A stretch of 64,000 nucleotides of DNA from HGM13010 sp934527315 (GCA_934527315.1 CAKTAK010000002.1:62001-126000), one strand, 5' to 3'; positions 26,162 to 35,508 are shown, counted from the first letter of the stretch. Notes: a model not told the origin generated them from the letters alone. Made by a program: numbers and translations.

Positions 26162-27079
26162 TTGGAAACAACATCTATCTCATTTTCATCGGAAGTAAAA
26201 GCGGAGCTGTGCGCCCTGCCTTTGGGAGATAAAGCCGGCACTCTGGCAGAGTGCTACGGAATTCTGCTTTACAGCAATACCTTCACCACCCGGGAAATCC
26301 GCATGGTCACCGGAAACCGGGCGCTGATGCAGCGCCTGCCCCGGCTGTTCAAAAAGGCATTCGGTCTGGAATTCGACCAGGTCACCGGCGGGGAGGACAA
26401 TAAAAAAGGCATTTTCCGCATCACAACACCGGAAAAGATTCGGAGAATTTTTGAGGCGTTCGGCGCCGACGGAGACTGCACACCGGTGCTGCACATCAAT
26501 CTGGCTGCTTTGGAGGAGCCGGGGGCGCGGGTGGCATTTCTGCGGGGCGCGTTTTTGGCGGGAGGCAGCGTGACCGACCCGGAAAAACGGTTCCATTGCG
26601 AGCTGGTGACCAGTCATTATAATGTCAGCCGGGAGTGCTACAGCCTGCTGTTGGAATTGGGCTTTACGCCACGGGAAACCAAACGGGGCGGCAACAGCGT
26701 GATTTACTTCAAGCAGGCTGACGCAATGGCGGAGCTGCTGACCACGTTGGGCGCGTCCAACGGCGGTATGCAGGTGGTGTCCGCAAAAATCGAGAAATCC
26801 ATGAGCAATTCGGTCAACCGCAAGCTGAATTGCGATTTTGCCAATGCGGATAAGGTGGTGGCGGCGGCGCAGGAGCAGCTGAACGCCATCAAAAAAGTGG
26901 ACCGGGAAATCGGATTGTCCGAATTGCCGGAGGGGCTGCAGCAGGCGGCTTTTCTCCGGATTGCCAACCCGGATATGAGTCTGGCGGATTTGGCGCTGCT
27001 GTCCGACCCGCCGGTGACGAAAAGCTGCCTGAATCATCGGCTGAAACGGCTGGTGTCTATGGCGGAAACAATTTGCTGA
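26162..27079 (+). CDS. whiA: DNA-binding protein WhiA
   Basis: Regulator with a degenerate LAGLIDADG homing-endonuclease fold and a C-terminal helix-turn-helix. It controls sporulation/division genes in actinobacteria and influences division and chromosome segregation in Bacillus. The 305-residue product has LRGAFLAGGSVTDPEKRFHCEL (about 132-152 region) as the LAGLIDADG-type core and LADLALLSDPPVTKSCLNHR as the HTH. It starts with TTG at 26162 behind CAGGAG, 15 bp after rapZ. Confidence 0.95.
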   Translation: METTSISFSSEVKAELCALPLGDKAGTLAECYGILLYSNTFTTREIRMVTGNRALMQRLPRLFKKAFGLEFDQVTGGEDNKKGIFRITTPEKIRRIFEAFGADGDCTPVLHINLAALEEPGARVAFLRGAFLAGGSVTDPEKRFHCELVTSHYNVSRECYSLLLELGFTPRETKRGGNSVIYFKQADAMAELLTTLGASNGGMQVVSAKIEKSMSNSVNRKLNCDFANADKVVAAAQEQLNAIKKVDREIGLSELPEGLQQAAFLRIANPDMSLADLALLSDPPVTKSCLNHRLKRLVSMAETIC

Positions 27080-27092
27080 GAGGAACGAAAGC

Positions 27093-30000
27093 ATGGCATT
27101 TGCTCATTTGCATGTACATAGTGAATATTCTCTGCTGGACGGTGCCTGCCGGATTCCGGAGCTGGTTGCCCGGGCAAAGGAGATGGGTCAGACAGCACTG
27201 GCAATTACGGATCATGGCGTCATGTACGGCGCCGTGAATTTTTTCCGGGAGTGTCAGGCGCAGGGCATTCACCCGGTCATCGGGTGCGAGGTCTATGTTG
27301 CCCCTCGGAATGCCACGGACCGGGTGTACGGTGTGGACAATGAGTACACCCATTTGATTTTGCTGTGCAAAAACGAAACCGGATATCACAATCTGTGCTA
27401 CATTGTCAGTCAGGCGTATATTGACGGATTTTATGTGAAACCCCGGACGGATTGGAATACCATTGCCGCCCACGCAGAGGGCTTGATTTGCCTGTCCGGC
27501 TGTCTGGCAGGTGAAATTCCCAGAAATCTGGTGCGGAACCAGTATGCCGCGGCGCGGGAGCGGGCACTGTGGCTCCGGGATACCTTTGGACCGGAAAACT
27601 TTTATCTGGAGCTGCAGGACCACGGCATTCCCGAGGAAAAAAAGGCGGCCAACGGCTTGCTCCGGCTCCATGAGGAAACGGGAATTCCCGTGGTGGTGAC
27701 CAATGACGCCCACTACATCCGGCAGGAGGATTGGTACAACCAGGACGTGCTGCTGTGCATTCAGACCGGACGCACGGTGAATGATGCAGACCGTATGCGG
27801 ATGGGCAGCCGGGAGCTGTATCTGAAATCCGAGGCGGAAATGGCACAGCTGTTTCCGGAGGTGCCGGAGGCGCTGGAAAACACCCAGAAAATTGCGGAAA
27901 TGTGCCAATTTGAGTTCGAATTCGGCCATTATCATTTGCCCCAATTCCCGCTGCCGGAGGGGGAAACTGATGCGGGCAGCTATCTGCAAAAGCTGTGCGA
28001 CGCAGGGTTTGCCCAACGGTACGGCGAGAATCGTCCGGAAGTGCGCAAACAGTTGCAATATGAATTGGATATGATTGCCCATATGGGCTTTGTGGATTAC
28101 TTCCTGATTGTGCAGGACTATGTGAACTACGCAAAATCCCAGGAGATTCCCGTGGGACCCGGGCGCGGCAGCGCTGCGGGCAGCGTGGTGTCCTATTGCT
28201 TGGGCATTACCGACGTGGATCCTATGAAATATGCCCTGTATTTCGAGCGCTTTCTGAACCCGGAGCGAGTGTCCATGCCGGATATTGACGTGGACTTCTG
28301 CGTGAACCGCCGGGGAGAAGTGATTGATTATGTGAACCGGAAATACGGCGCGGACCACGTGGCGCAGATTGTCACATTCGGTACCATGGCTGCCAAGCAG
28401 GCGGTGCGGGACGTAGGACGGGCATTGGACGTAAGCTATGGGGAAACCGACGCGGTAGCCAAGCAGATTCCCGCTCCGGTGAACGGAAAAAGCGTTTCCA
28501 TTGAGGAGGCGCTGCAGGTGTCAAAGGGTCTGCGGGAGCTGTACGAAAGCGATGAGAAACTGAAAAATCTCATTGATACGGCGAAAAAACTGGAGGGCAC
28601 TCCTCGTCATGCCTCCACCCATGCAGCCGGCGTGGTGATTACCGGGCAGCCGGTGTATACCTATGTGCCGTTGGCGAAAAATGACGAATCCGTGGTCTGC
28701 CAGTACACCATGACCACGTTGGAAGAGCTGGGTCTGCTGAAAATGGACTTTTTGGGTCTGCGGAACCTGACAATTCTGGACGATGCGGTGAAACTGGTGC
28801 GGAAGGAGCAGCCGGAGTTCCGCATTGAATCGGTGCCGGACGATGACCCCAAGGTGTTTGAAATGCTCTCCGCGGGCAAAACCTCCGGCGTGTTCCAGCT
28901 GGAAAGTACGGGAATGACCGGGGTTTGCGTGGGACTGAAACCGAAAAGCATTGAGGACATCACCGCGGTAATTGCGCTGTATCGGCCGGGACCCATGGAC
29001 AGTATTCCCAAATTTCTTCAGTGCAGCGCCCACCCGGAGCAGGTCACCTATCTGCACCCGCAACTGAAACCCATTTTGGAAGTGACTTACGGCTGCATTG
29101 TGTATCAGGAGCAGGTGCTGGAGATTCTCCAGAAACTGGCGGGATTCTCTCTGGGGCAGGCAGATATGATTCGCCGGGCCATGTCCAAGAAAAAGGAAAA
29201 GGAAATCAAAAAAGAGCGGGAGGCATTTGTCCACGGCGACCCGGAGCGGGACATCAGCGGCTGCGTAGCCAACGGTGTGCCGGAGGGCATTGCCAACCAG
29301 ATTTACGACCAGATTCTGGACTTTGCAAGCTATGCCTTCAACAAGGCACACGCCGTGTCTTATGCCATTGTGGCATACCGCACGGCATATATGAAGTGCC
29401 ACTATCCCCAGCAGTATATGGCAGCTCTGCTCACCTCCGTTTTGGACAATGCCACCAAAGTGGCGGAGTACATCGGTGAATGCAAGGAAATGGGCATTCG
29501 GCTGCTGCCCCCGGACGTGAATCGGTCCGAGGCCAACTTTACCGTAGAGGGGAAAGACCTGCGGTTTGGTCTGGTGGCCATCAAAAACATCGGTTGGGGC
29601 ATGATTCAGCAGCTGACCGACGAGCGAAAGCAGAATGGACCCTTCCGGAACTTTGACGATTTCTGCACCCGATTGAGCGGTAAGGAACTGAACAAGCGGG
29701 CGGTGGAAAATCTGATTCGCGCCGGCGCCTTTGACAGCATGGGTGTGCCCCGGAAAGCGCTGCTGCAAATTTTCAATATTGTGGTGGAGGACGCTTTGGC
29801 GGCCAGCCGGAGCAATATTGACGGGCAGTTGGATTTGTTCGGCGGATTTTCCGAGGACGACGAGCCGAAACAGCAGTTGGGCCACCCCATTCCCGATGTG
29901 GGCGAGTTTTCCCGGCAGGAATTGATGGCCATGGAGCGGGAGACTACGGGCTTGTATCTGTCCGGTCACCCCATGGACGATTATCGGGAAACGGTGCGGC

Positions 30001-30572
30001 GGTTGGGCGCGGTGCCCATCGGCGCCATTCTCACGGATTTTCAGGACGAAGAGGGTCCTCATCGCTTTGCGGACGGTCAGCAGATTCTGGTGGCCGGAAT
30101 TGTGGCATCTTCCAAAACCAGAACCACCCGGAACAACACGTTGATGGCTTACATCAATCTGGAAGACGATACCGGCGTCATGGAGCTGATGGCTTTTCAG
30201 CGGGCATTAGATACCGGCGGCGGATACATCAAAGAGGGCGCACCGTTGGTGATTCGGGGAAAAATCTCCGTGCGGGACGAAAAGGAACCCCAGATTCTGG
30301 TGGATTCCATTCGGCCCATCAGCGACGCGGAGCCTTTGGACCCGGAGCGCCGCAGAAATCAGCGGAAAAAGCTGTATGTGAAATTCCCCAGTACCGATGA
30401 AAAAATGCGCCGCCGTCTGGAACTGCTGATGGAAATGTTCCCCGGGGAGGAGCAGTTGGTGCTGTATTTCCCGGACACGGGCAAGCGCATGGCAGCCCGA
30501 TGCATGGTTCACCCGGCGTTGGTGGAAGAATTGCAGGAACTGTTGGGCGAGGAAAGCGTTGTTGTGAAATAA
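27093..30572 (+). CDS. dnaE: DNA polymerase III subunit alpha DnaE
   Basis: Replicative-type C-family polymerase, 1159 residues, normal for DnaE without a proofreading exonuclease insert. Order: PHP domain from the N-terminus (HLHVHSEYSLLDGACR, with intact metal-binding His residues), polymerase domain with catalytic aspartates in MPDIDVDFC, the GPGRGSAAGSVVSY fingers/palm motif, and a C-terminal OB fold ending in the tau-binding region. GAGGAACGAAAGC precedes the ATG, 13 bp after whiA. It is the last gene of the hprK cluster and is followed by a strong terminator. Firmicutes usually also carry PolC elsewhere. Confidence 0.96.
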   Translation: MAFAHLHVHSEYSLLDGACRIPELVARAKEMGQTALAITDHGVMYGAVNFFRECQAQGIHPVIGCEVYVAPRNATDRVYGVDNEYTHLILLCKNETGYHNLCYIVSQAYIDGFYVKPRTDWNTIAAHAEGLICLSGCLAGEIPRNLVRNQYAAARERALWLRDTFGPENFYLELQDHGIPEEKKAANGLLRLHEETGIPVVVTNDAHYIRQEDWYNQDVLLCIQTGRTVNDADRMRMGSRELYLKSEAEMAQLFPEVPEALENTQKIAEMCQFEFEFGHYHLPQFPLPEGETDAGSYLQKLCDAGFAQRYGENRPEVRKQLQYELDMIAHMGFVDYFLIVQDYVNYAKSQEIPVGPGRGSAAGSVVSYCLGITDVDPMKYALYFERFLNPERVSMPDIDVDFCVNRRGEVIDYVNRKYGADHVAQIVTFGTMAAKQAVRDVGRALDVSYGETDAVAKQIPAPVNGKSVSIEEALQVSKGLRELYESDEKLKNLIDTAKKLEGTPRHASTHAAGVVITGQPVYTYVPLAKNDESVVCQYTMTTLEELGLLKMDFLGLRNLTILDDAVKLVRKEQPEFRIESVPDDDPKVFEMLSAGKTSGVFQLESTGMTGVCVGLKPKSIEDITAVIALYRPGPMDSIPKFLQCSAHPEQVTYLHPQLKPILEVTYGCIVYQEQVLEILQKLAGFSLGQADMIRRAMSKKKEKEIKKEREAFVHGDPERDISGCVANGVPEGIANQIYDQILDFASYAFNKAHAVSYAIVAYRTAYMKCHYPQQYMAALLTSVLDNATKVAEYIGECKEMGIRLLPPDVNRSEANFTVEGKDLRFGLVAIKNIGWGMIQQLTDERKQNGPFRNFDDFCTRLSGKELNKRAVENLIRAGAFDSMGVPRKALLQIFNIVVEDALAASRSNIDGQLDLFGGFSEDDEPKQQLGHPIPDVGEFSRQELMAMERETTGLYLSGHPMDDYRETVRRLGAVPIGAILTDFQDEEGPHRFADGQQILVAGIVASSKTRTTRNNTLMAYINLEDDTGVMELMAFQRALDTGGGYIKEGAPLVIRGKISVRDEKEPQILVDSIRPISDAEPLDPERRRNQRKKLYVKFPSTDEKMRRRLELLMEMFPGEEQLVLYFPDTGKRMAARCMVHPALVEELQELLGEESVVVK

Positions 30573-30580
30573 AAATGTGG

Positions 30581-30610
30581 AAAAGCGGCGGGAAATTCCG
30601 CCGCTTTTTT
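30581..30610 (+). terminator. terminator after dnaE
   Basis: Stem AAAAGCGGCGG / CCGCCGCTTTT, loop GAAATT, six T. Confidence 0.88.
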
Positions 30611-30667
30611 GTTGGAGAGTTTTTTGAATTGTGTGGAAAGAAGTGCGTTGACAGCGGCAGATAATTC

Positions 30668-30696
30668 TTGCAATCCGTTTTCATGAGGATTAAAAT
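30668..30696 (+). promoter_or_regulatory. candidate promoter for the first MATE gene
   Basis: TTGCAA (30668-30673), 17-bp spacer, TAAAAT (30691-30696), 37 bp before the start codon. A consensus TTGACA at 30648-30653 has no good -10 at 17 bp. Confidence 0.55.
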
Positions 30697-30732
30697 GACC
30701 TCACAATGTGCGAAAAGAGATGAAAATCCCCT

Positions 30733-32121
30733 ATGAAAACGGCAAACAGCGGTGATTTTTCCGTCGGTAGTGTAAAAACCAACATTGTTCGGTTGGCGGT
30801 GCCCATGACGCTGGCGGAACTGATTCAGGTAATGTATAACATCGTGGACCGAATTTTTATCGGCCATATTCCCGGCACGTCCAGTCAGGCACTCACCGGG
30901 GTGGGGGTTACGCTGCCGCTGATTACCATTCTGATTGCCTTTGCCAATTTGTTCGGCACCGGGGGTGCGCCGCTGTTTTCCATTGCCCGGGGCGCGGGAG
31001 ATCAGGACCGGGCGCGGGATTTGATGGGCAACACTTTTGCCCTGCTGCTGATTGCAGGCGGGGTGATGATGGGATTGATTTTTGCTTTCAAGCGGCCGCT
31101 GCTGTATTTATTCGGCGCCAGTGAAAACACCTATCCCTACGCCGACGCGTATTTGACCGTTTATTTGCTGGGCACCTTGTTTTCCATGGTCAGCTTGGGC
31201 ATGAACGGATTTATCAATGCCCAGGGGTTCGGCATGATTGGCATGCTGACGGTTTCCATCGGCGCCGCGCTGAATCTGATTCTGGACCCGCTGCTGATTT
31301 TCGTGCTGCAGATGGGTGTTCGGGGCGCAGCGGTGGCAACGGTGATTTCTCAGGCGGTTTCCGCCGTCTGGGTGCTGCGGTTTCTCCGGAGCGGCAAGGT
31401 GATGATTCCCTTGGAATGGAAGTCCATGAAATTGCAGGGGAAACTGGTGCGGCAGATTACGTCTCTGGGAATTTCCGGGTTTGTCATGGGCGCGACCAAC
31501 AGCTTGGTACAGATTGTCTGCAATAAAACCCTGCAGATTTGGGGCGGCAGTCTGGGCGATTTATACGTGGGCGTGATGACCGTTATCAACTCGGTGCGGG
31601 AGATTGTGCTGCTGCCGATGCAGGGGCTGTCAAGCGGCGCGCAGCCGGTTATGAGCTTCAATTACGGTGCGAAACAATACGGTCGGGTAAAAGAGGCCAT
31701 TCGCTTTACAACGGTCATCTGCGTGATATTTTCCTGCGCGGTGTGGGCATTGCTGCTGCTATTCCCCCAGATGTTTATGCGGCTGTTCAATGATGAACCG
31801 ATGCTGATTGCCAAGGGTGTTTCGGCGATGCGGATTTACTTTTTCGGAATCTTTCTGATGGCGCTGCAAATGGCGGGGCAATCCACCTTTGTGGCTTTGG
31901 GATATTCCAAATATGCCATTTTCTTCTCCCTGCTGCGGAAAGTAATCATCGTGGTGCCGCTGACAGTGATTTTGCCCTATCTGTTCGGTCTCGGCACCGA
32001 CGGCGTATTCTGGGCGGAGCCGATTTCCAATCTGTTGGGGGGCACGGCTTGCTTTGTTACCATGCTGTGCGTGGTCCGTCGGAGATTGACCCGGGCGCAG
32101 CAGACCCAAACAACTTCATAA
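30733..32121 (+). CDS. MATE family efflux transporter (MepA-like)
   Basis: Multidrug and toxin extrusion carrier that uses an ion gradient to export cationic compounds. The 462-residue product has about 12 hydrophobic helices and MATE features: AVPMTLAELIQVMYNIVDRIFIG in helix 1, GTGGAPLFSIARG in the first half, and the matching MSFNYGAKQYGRVKEA in the second half, the internal repeat typical of the family. The ribosome site before ATG 30733 is weak. It is convergent with the XRE-membrane regulator gene, and a second MATE gene lies on the other side of that regulator. Confidence 0.9.
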   Translation: MKTANSGDFSVGSVKTNIVRLAVPMTLAELIQVMYNIVDRIFIGHIPGTSSQALTGVGVTLPLITILIAFANLFGTGGAPLFSIARGAGDQDRARDLMGNTFALLLIAGGVMMGLIFAFKRPLLYLFGASENTYPYADAYLTVYLLGTLFSMVSLGMNGFINAQGFGMIGMLTVSIGAALNLILDPLLIFVLQMGVRGAAVATVISQAVSAVWVLRFLRSGKVMIPLEWKSMKLQGKLVRQITSLGISGFVMGATNSLVQIVCNKTLQIWGGSLGDLYVGVMTVINSVREIVLLPMQGLSSGAQPVMSFNYGAKQYGRVKEAIRFTTVICVIFSCAVWALLLLFPQMFMRLFNDEPMLIAKGVSAMRIYFFGIFLMALQMAGQSTFVALGYSKYAIFFSLLRKVIIVVPLTVILPYLFGLGTDGVFWAEPISNLLGGTACFVTMLCVVRRRLTRAQQTQTTS

Positions 32122-32166
32122 AAAATTGCTGCGTCATTGCATATTGCAACAACGCAGCATTTTTTA
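32121..32166. terminator. bidirectional terminator between MATE and XRE genes
   Basis: Stem TGCTGCGT / ACGCAGCA (32127-32134, 32152-32159) with an inner TTGC..GCAA pairing, A run before and T run after. It lies right at both stop codons. Confidence 0.75.
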
Positions 32167-33141
32167 TTTCCGTTTTCGTTTCATCATGCTCAGAACAAGG
32201 CAGACTGCGCCGAACAGCACCCCGGCAATGGCCCACACCAACCAGTAATGCCCCGGGTCGCCGTTTCCGTAAGGTCCGAAGGTCACGAAGAGGTACAGCG
32301 CGGTCACCACCAACCAGTAAATGGCAATGATCCGTCCGCGGAAGGCAGCGGTCTGTTTGTTCGCCCGGGTGTAATCCCCCTCTTCCAGCAACCGGTCCAT
32401 TGCGCCCCGCACCACGCCCACCCGGACAAACCGGCTGCAGCCCAGGGCAACGATGCATAGCGTCATGGAAACACCCAAACCGGTCAAGCGGCCGTACCCA
32501 ATGGCACCTTCCGCAATGACAGGAATGGCGGCGAGAATACACAATACCGTGCCGATGGCATTGTTTTTGTCATAGGTATCGGAAAACTGCGCCGCCCGCT
32601 CCCGCACCAAACCGGAAACACCGTATTCCGTTTCAATGGGGTCGGTTTCCAAGAATTTGTAATCCCGCAGTTTGCTGCCGCAGGACATGAACAGCCAAAC
32701 CGCAGCGGCAACCAATACCAATAAGAGTCCCAGACCGATGATGGCACCAAACATTGCCATCAGCTGATTTTGGGAGAATCGGGTGGTGAGCAGCAGGGGA
32801 ACCGGGGAAATGATGCACAAGGCGGTTGCCCATGCCATTTTCGGTGCTGCGGCTTGTTTCTTTTCCAGAAAGTCGGTTGCCTGGGACAAAGTGACTTTCC
32901 GCAAGGCGTCGGACTCCGGCTCGTTGGTATATTCCGGCTGCCCCAAATCGTCTTTCAGCAGGTAATCCAGCGTGACGCCGAATAAACCGGAAATCTGGAG
33001 CAGCTTGTCAATTTCCGGCACGGACTGTGCGCCCTCCCATTTGGAAACGGATTGCCGGCTGACATTTAATTTTTGGGCAAGGTCTTCCTGAGACCACCCG
33101 GCTTGCTTTCGCAGGCTGACTAATTTATCTGCAAAAATCAT
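32164..33141 (-). CDS. XRE-family regulator with C-terminal membrane domain
   Basis: A 325-residue protein with an N-terminal Cro/CI helix-turn-helix (about residues 5-62; WSQEDLAQKLNVSRQSVSKWE is the HTH) followed after about 40 residues by five or so hydrophobic segments (about 100-120, 130-152, 195-235, 265-287, 297-317) with a basic end KRKRK. This is the layout of one-component, membrane-anchored regulators common in Firmicutes. It probably senses membrane stress or a small molecule and controls neighbouring transporters. Its upstream region contains a regular series of TTGCAA-centred sites, candidates for its own operator. AGGAGG precedes the ATG. Confidence 0.82.
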   Translation of the reverse strand: MIFADKLVSLRKQAGWSQEDLAQKLNVSRQSVSKWEGAQSVPEIDKLLQISGLFGVTLDYLLKDDLGQPEYTNEPESDALRKVTLSQATDFLEKKQAAAPKMAWATALCIISPVPLLLTTRFSQNQLMAMFGAIIGLGLLLVLVAAAVWLFMSCGSKLRDYKFLETDPIETEYGVSGLVRERAAQFSDTYDKNNAIGTVLCILAAIPVIAEGAIGYGRLTGLGVSMTLCIVALGCSRFVRVGVVRGAMDRLLEEGDYTRANKQTAAFRGRIIAIYWLVVTALYLFVTFGPYGNGDPGHYWLVWAIAGVLFGAVCLVLSMMKRKRK

Positions 33142-33211
33142 CGTTTGAGAACCTCCTGATAGAAATCAGCGCGCTGTTCTGTTTCTGGCTGTATGGTATC
33201 AGATTTTCCGG

Positions 33212-33273
33212 TTGCATGCAAGAAATTCACCCCTTGCAATGTGTCAACCGTGGGTTGCAACCGGGCGTTGCAC
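33212..33273. repeat. phased TTGCAA-centred palindromes, candidate operators
   Basis: TTGCATGCAA (33212-33221), TTGCAA (33234-33239) and GGTTGCAACC (33253-33262) are palindromes with centres 20 and 21 bp apart, two helical turns. A half-matching TTGCAC (33268-33273) follows. They lie between the divergent XRE regulator and second MATE gene. The first overlaps a possible -35 of the regulator (TTGCAT, 17 bp, TACCAT, minus strand). Confidence 0.55.
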
Positions 33274-33356
33274 CGGGGAAAATCATGGGTTTTCGGCTTT
33301 TTGCCGGAAGTTCAAAAGAATGTCGGTTATTTCAGGGAAAAACGATTGTTTTTTCA

Positions 33357-33385
33357 TTGATTCTTTTGAGGGCAGGCGGTATAAT
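33357..33385 (+). promoter_or_regulatory. sigma-A-type promoter for the second MATE gene
   Basis: TTGATT (33357-33362), 17-bp spacer, TATAAT (33380-33385), 50 bp before the start codon. Confidence 0.8.
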
Positions 33386-33434
33386 CAGAAAACTGCTTGA
33401 GAGAGAAAATTGAGAAAGAGTCGGGAGGAACGAT

Positions 33435-34799
33435 ATGAATCAAGGTGCAAAGAAATTGACAGAAGGCGTACTGTGGAAACAGATTCTGTTTTTCAGTATT
33501 CCGCTGGTGCTTTCCAATCTGCTGCAGGTGCTGTTTAATATGTCCGATATTGCGGTGGTGGGCCAGTTTGCCGGTTCCAATGCACTGGGCTCCGTGGGTT
33601 CGACCACCACGCTGGTGGCGCTGTTTACGGGAATTCTGATCGGTATGGGCAGCGGCATCAACGTCATCGTTGCTCGTTTTTACGGCGCGCAAGACCCGGA
33701 AAATCTGGAGGAAACGGTGCATACCTCTCTGATTCTCAGCGCGCTGATTGGTCTGGCGCTGCTGGTACTGGGTTTGGTGCTGGCCAGTCCCATTCTCATG
33801 CTGCTGAAAACCAAAGAGGAGCTGCTGGACGGTGCGGCGCTGTATCTGCGGATTTATTTTCTGGGTATGCCCGCTACTGGTATTTATAACTTCGGCAACG
33901 CGGTGTTCAGCGCTGTGGGCAATACGAAAAAGCCGCTGATTTTCCTGAGCATTTCCGGCGCGGTGAATATTGCGCTGAATCTGTTTTTCGTGATTGTGTG
34001 CAACTTGGACGTAGCCGGTGTAGCCATTGCCAGCGCCGTCTCCCAGTGGCTTTCCGCCATTTTGATTGTGGTGTCGCTGCTGCGGGTGGAAGATGCTTAC
34101 GGCATCAAGCCCCATTTGCTGAAATTGACCCGGAGCAAGGCTGCTTTGGTACTGAAACTGGGGTTGCCTGCGGGCTTGCAGAACGCAGTTTTCCAGGTGG
34201 CAAACCTGTTCATTCAGTTTGGTGTGAACAGTTTCAGCGCTACGGTGGTGTCCGGCAACTCTGCGGCTGCCAACGCAGATACCATGGTGTACGATACCAT
34301 GGCGGCGGTGTATACGGCTTGCGGCAGTTTCATCGGTCAGAATCTGGGCGCAGGCAATATGGAGCGTGTGAAGAAATCCTACCACATCAGCTTGGCTTAT
34401 TCCGTGGGCGTGGGCGTGGTGCTCGGCTTGCTGCTGGAGATTTTCGGCAGACAGTTCCTGCATTTCTTCAGTCCCGACCCGGCGGTGGTAGAAGCCGGAT
34501 TGTACCGGCTGCGCATCATGGCGCTGTCTTATTGGATTTCCCCCTTTATGGATTGCACCATTTCCGCCTCCCGCGGCTTGGGCATGAGCTTTGTGCCCAC
34601 GGTGATTGTGGTTCTGGGCTCCTGCCTGTTCCGAATCGCATGGATTTTCACGGTGTTTGCATTCTTCGGAACGCTGACCTCTCTGTATCTGCTGTATATG
34701 TTCTCTTGGACCATTACCGCAATTGCAGAGATTGCATATTACCACAGAGTGTATCATAACGTATGCAGAATGTACCGCCCGAAAGAGTCGGCGGCATAA
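33435..34799 (+). CDS. MATE family efflux transporter
   Basis: A second multidrug/toxin exporter, 454 residues, about 12 transmembrane helices. Features include IPLVLSNLLQVLFNMSDIAVVGQF in helix 1, GMGSGINVIVARFYGAQDPE after helix 2, and the second-half counterpart GSFIGQNLGAGNMERVKKSY. It is clearly diverged from the MATE gene at 30733-32121, so not a recent duplicate. TCGGGAGGAACG precedes the ATG. Own promoter and terminator. Possibly controlled by the divergent XRE-membrane regulator. Substrate unknown. Confidence 0.9.
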   Translation: MNQGAKKLTEGVLWKQILFFSIPLVLSNLLQVLFNMSDIAVVGQFAGSNALGSVGSTTTLVALFTGILIGMGSGINVIVARFYGAQDPENLEETVHTSLILSALIGLALLVLGLVLASPILMLLKTKEELLDGAALYLRIYFLGMPATGIYNFGNAVFSAVGNTKKPLIFLSISGAVNIALNLFFVIVCNLDVAGVAIASAVSQWLSAILIVVSLLRVEDAYGIKPHLLKLTRSKAALVLKLGLPAGLQNAVFQVANLFIQFGVNSFSATVVSGNSAAANADTMVYDTMAAVYTACGSFIGQNLGAGNMERVKKSYHISLAYSVGVGVVLGLLLEIFGRQFLHFFSPDPAVVEAGLYRLRIMALSYWISPFMDCTISASRGLGMSFVPTVIVVLGSCLFRIAWIFTVFAFFGTLTSLYLLYMFSWTITAIAEIAYYHRVYHNVCRMYRPKESAA

Positions 34800-34803
34800 T
34801 AAA

Positions 34804-34845
34804 CAAGGAGCTGTTGCAGTTTTTTGCGGCAGCTCCTTGCTTTTT
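34804..34845 (+). terminator. terminator after the second MATE gene
   Basis: Stem CAAGGAGCTG / CAGCTCCTTG with a 16-base loop, then GCTTTTTG. Confidence 0.78.
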
Positions 34846-34905
34846 GTGCAAATTTCAGTTACTATCAAGGTAGATTACATAAACCGTAGAAAGTGAGGTC
34901 AGGCG

Positions 34906-35325
34906 ATGAAAAAACGAAATGGGATTCTTCTTACTGTCTTCCTATTGGCGTTGGCAATTTTTGTAATCAATTACGCCGGTAACCGGGAGAAAGACACCGA
35001 AAAACCGATTTCCATGGAATTTGCTCCGGATGCATTGGAATTATGCGTCACCGCCGATGAGGGGTATGTATTTGAGTGGATACAAGCGCCGGAGGGAAAC
35101 GGATATTTGCAGATTCCCGCAGTCGATGACGAAACCCGTTCGGTTGTGCTTGATGTTTCCGCCATTCCCGTCGGGAAAAACGACTATTTGACCTTTGCTA
35201 TGCAAAAAGCAGACTATTGCGTATATCTGACCTGCGAAGTCCTGCATCAAAGCGACAGTCAGTTTCTCGTTGAGGTGTCTCAAAAGAGTACGGAAAAAGT
35301 GGACACTTATAAATTTGATTATTGA
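34906..35325 (+). CDS. small membrane-anchored extracytoplasmic protein, unknown function
   Basis: A 139-residue protein with an N-terminal basic start (MKKRNG) and one hydrophobic helix (about 7-23) without a lipobox or clear signal-peptidase site, so likely an anchored protein with its acidic C-terminal domain outside. The rest is rich in Asp, Glu and beta-type residues (ALELCVTADEGYVFEWIQAPEG.., three Cys). AGTGAGGTCAGGCG precedes the ATG. It has no operon partner and ends at a terminator. Codon use is somewhat more AT-rich than its neighbours. The family is not recognised. Confidence 0.65.
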   Translation: MKKRNGILLTVFLLALAIFVINYAGNREKDTEKPISMEFAPDALELCVTADEGYVFEWIQAPEGNGYLQIPAVDDETRSVVLDVSAIPVGKNDYLTFAMQKADYCVYLTCEVLHQSDSQFLVEVSQKSTEKVDTYKFDY

Positions 35326-35358
35326 ATCGAATCCCAACACGATGGGAAGGTATCATGC

Positions 35359-35388
35359 AAAAAGCGCCCGGATTTCCGGGCGCTTTTT
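35359..35388 (+). terminator. terminator after the small anchored protein gene
   Basis: Stem AAAAGCGCCCGG / CCGGGCGCTTTTT with loop ATTT. A second small hairpin ACGCGGA / TCCGCGT (35423-35441) with TTTT follows. Confidence 0.82.
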
Positions 35389-35472
35389 GTGGCTTTTGAA
35401 TTGTGCAATAGATGTGCAATAGACGCGGATTTTTTCCGCGTTTTTCGTAAATTCGGAAATTGTCGGGAAAAA

Positions 35473-35506
35473 CAAAAAGAGGTACTTACCTACGTAAGTA
35501 CCTCTT
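35473..35506 (-). terminator. terminator of tRNA-Pro
   Basis: Perfect 12-bp stem AAGAGGTACTTA / TAAGTACCTCTT, loop CCTACG. On the minus strand TTTTT follows, 2 bp beyond the tRNA CCA end. Confidence 0.85.
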
Positions 35507-35508
35507 GA

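Noticed and set aside
30611..30732. Riboswitch (for example guanidine type) before the first MATE gene
   Set aside because: The 122-bp gap shows no paired stems or known conserved core, only a promoter-like pair.
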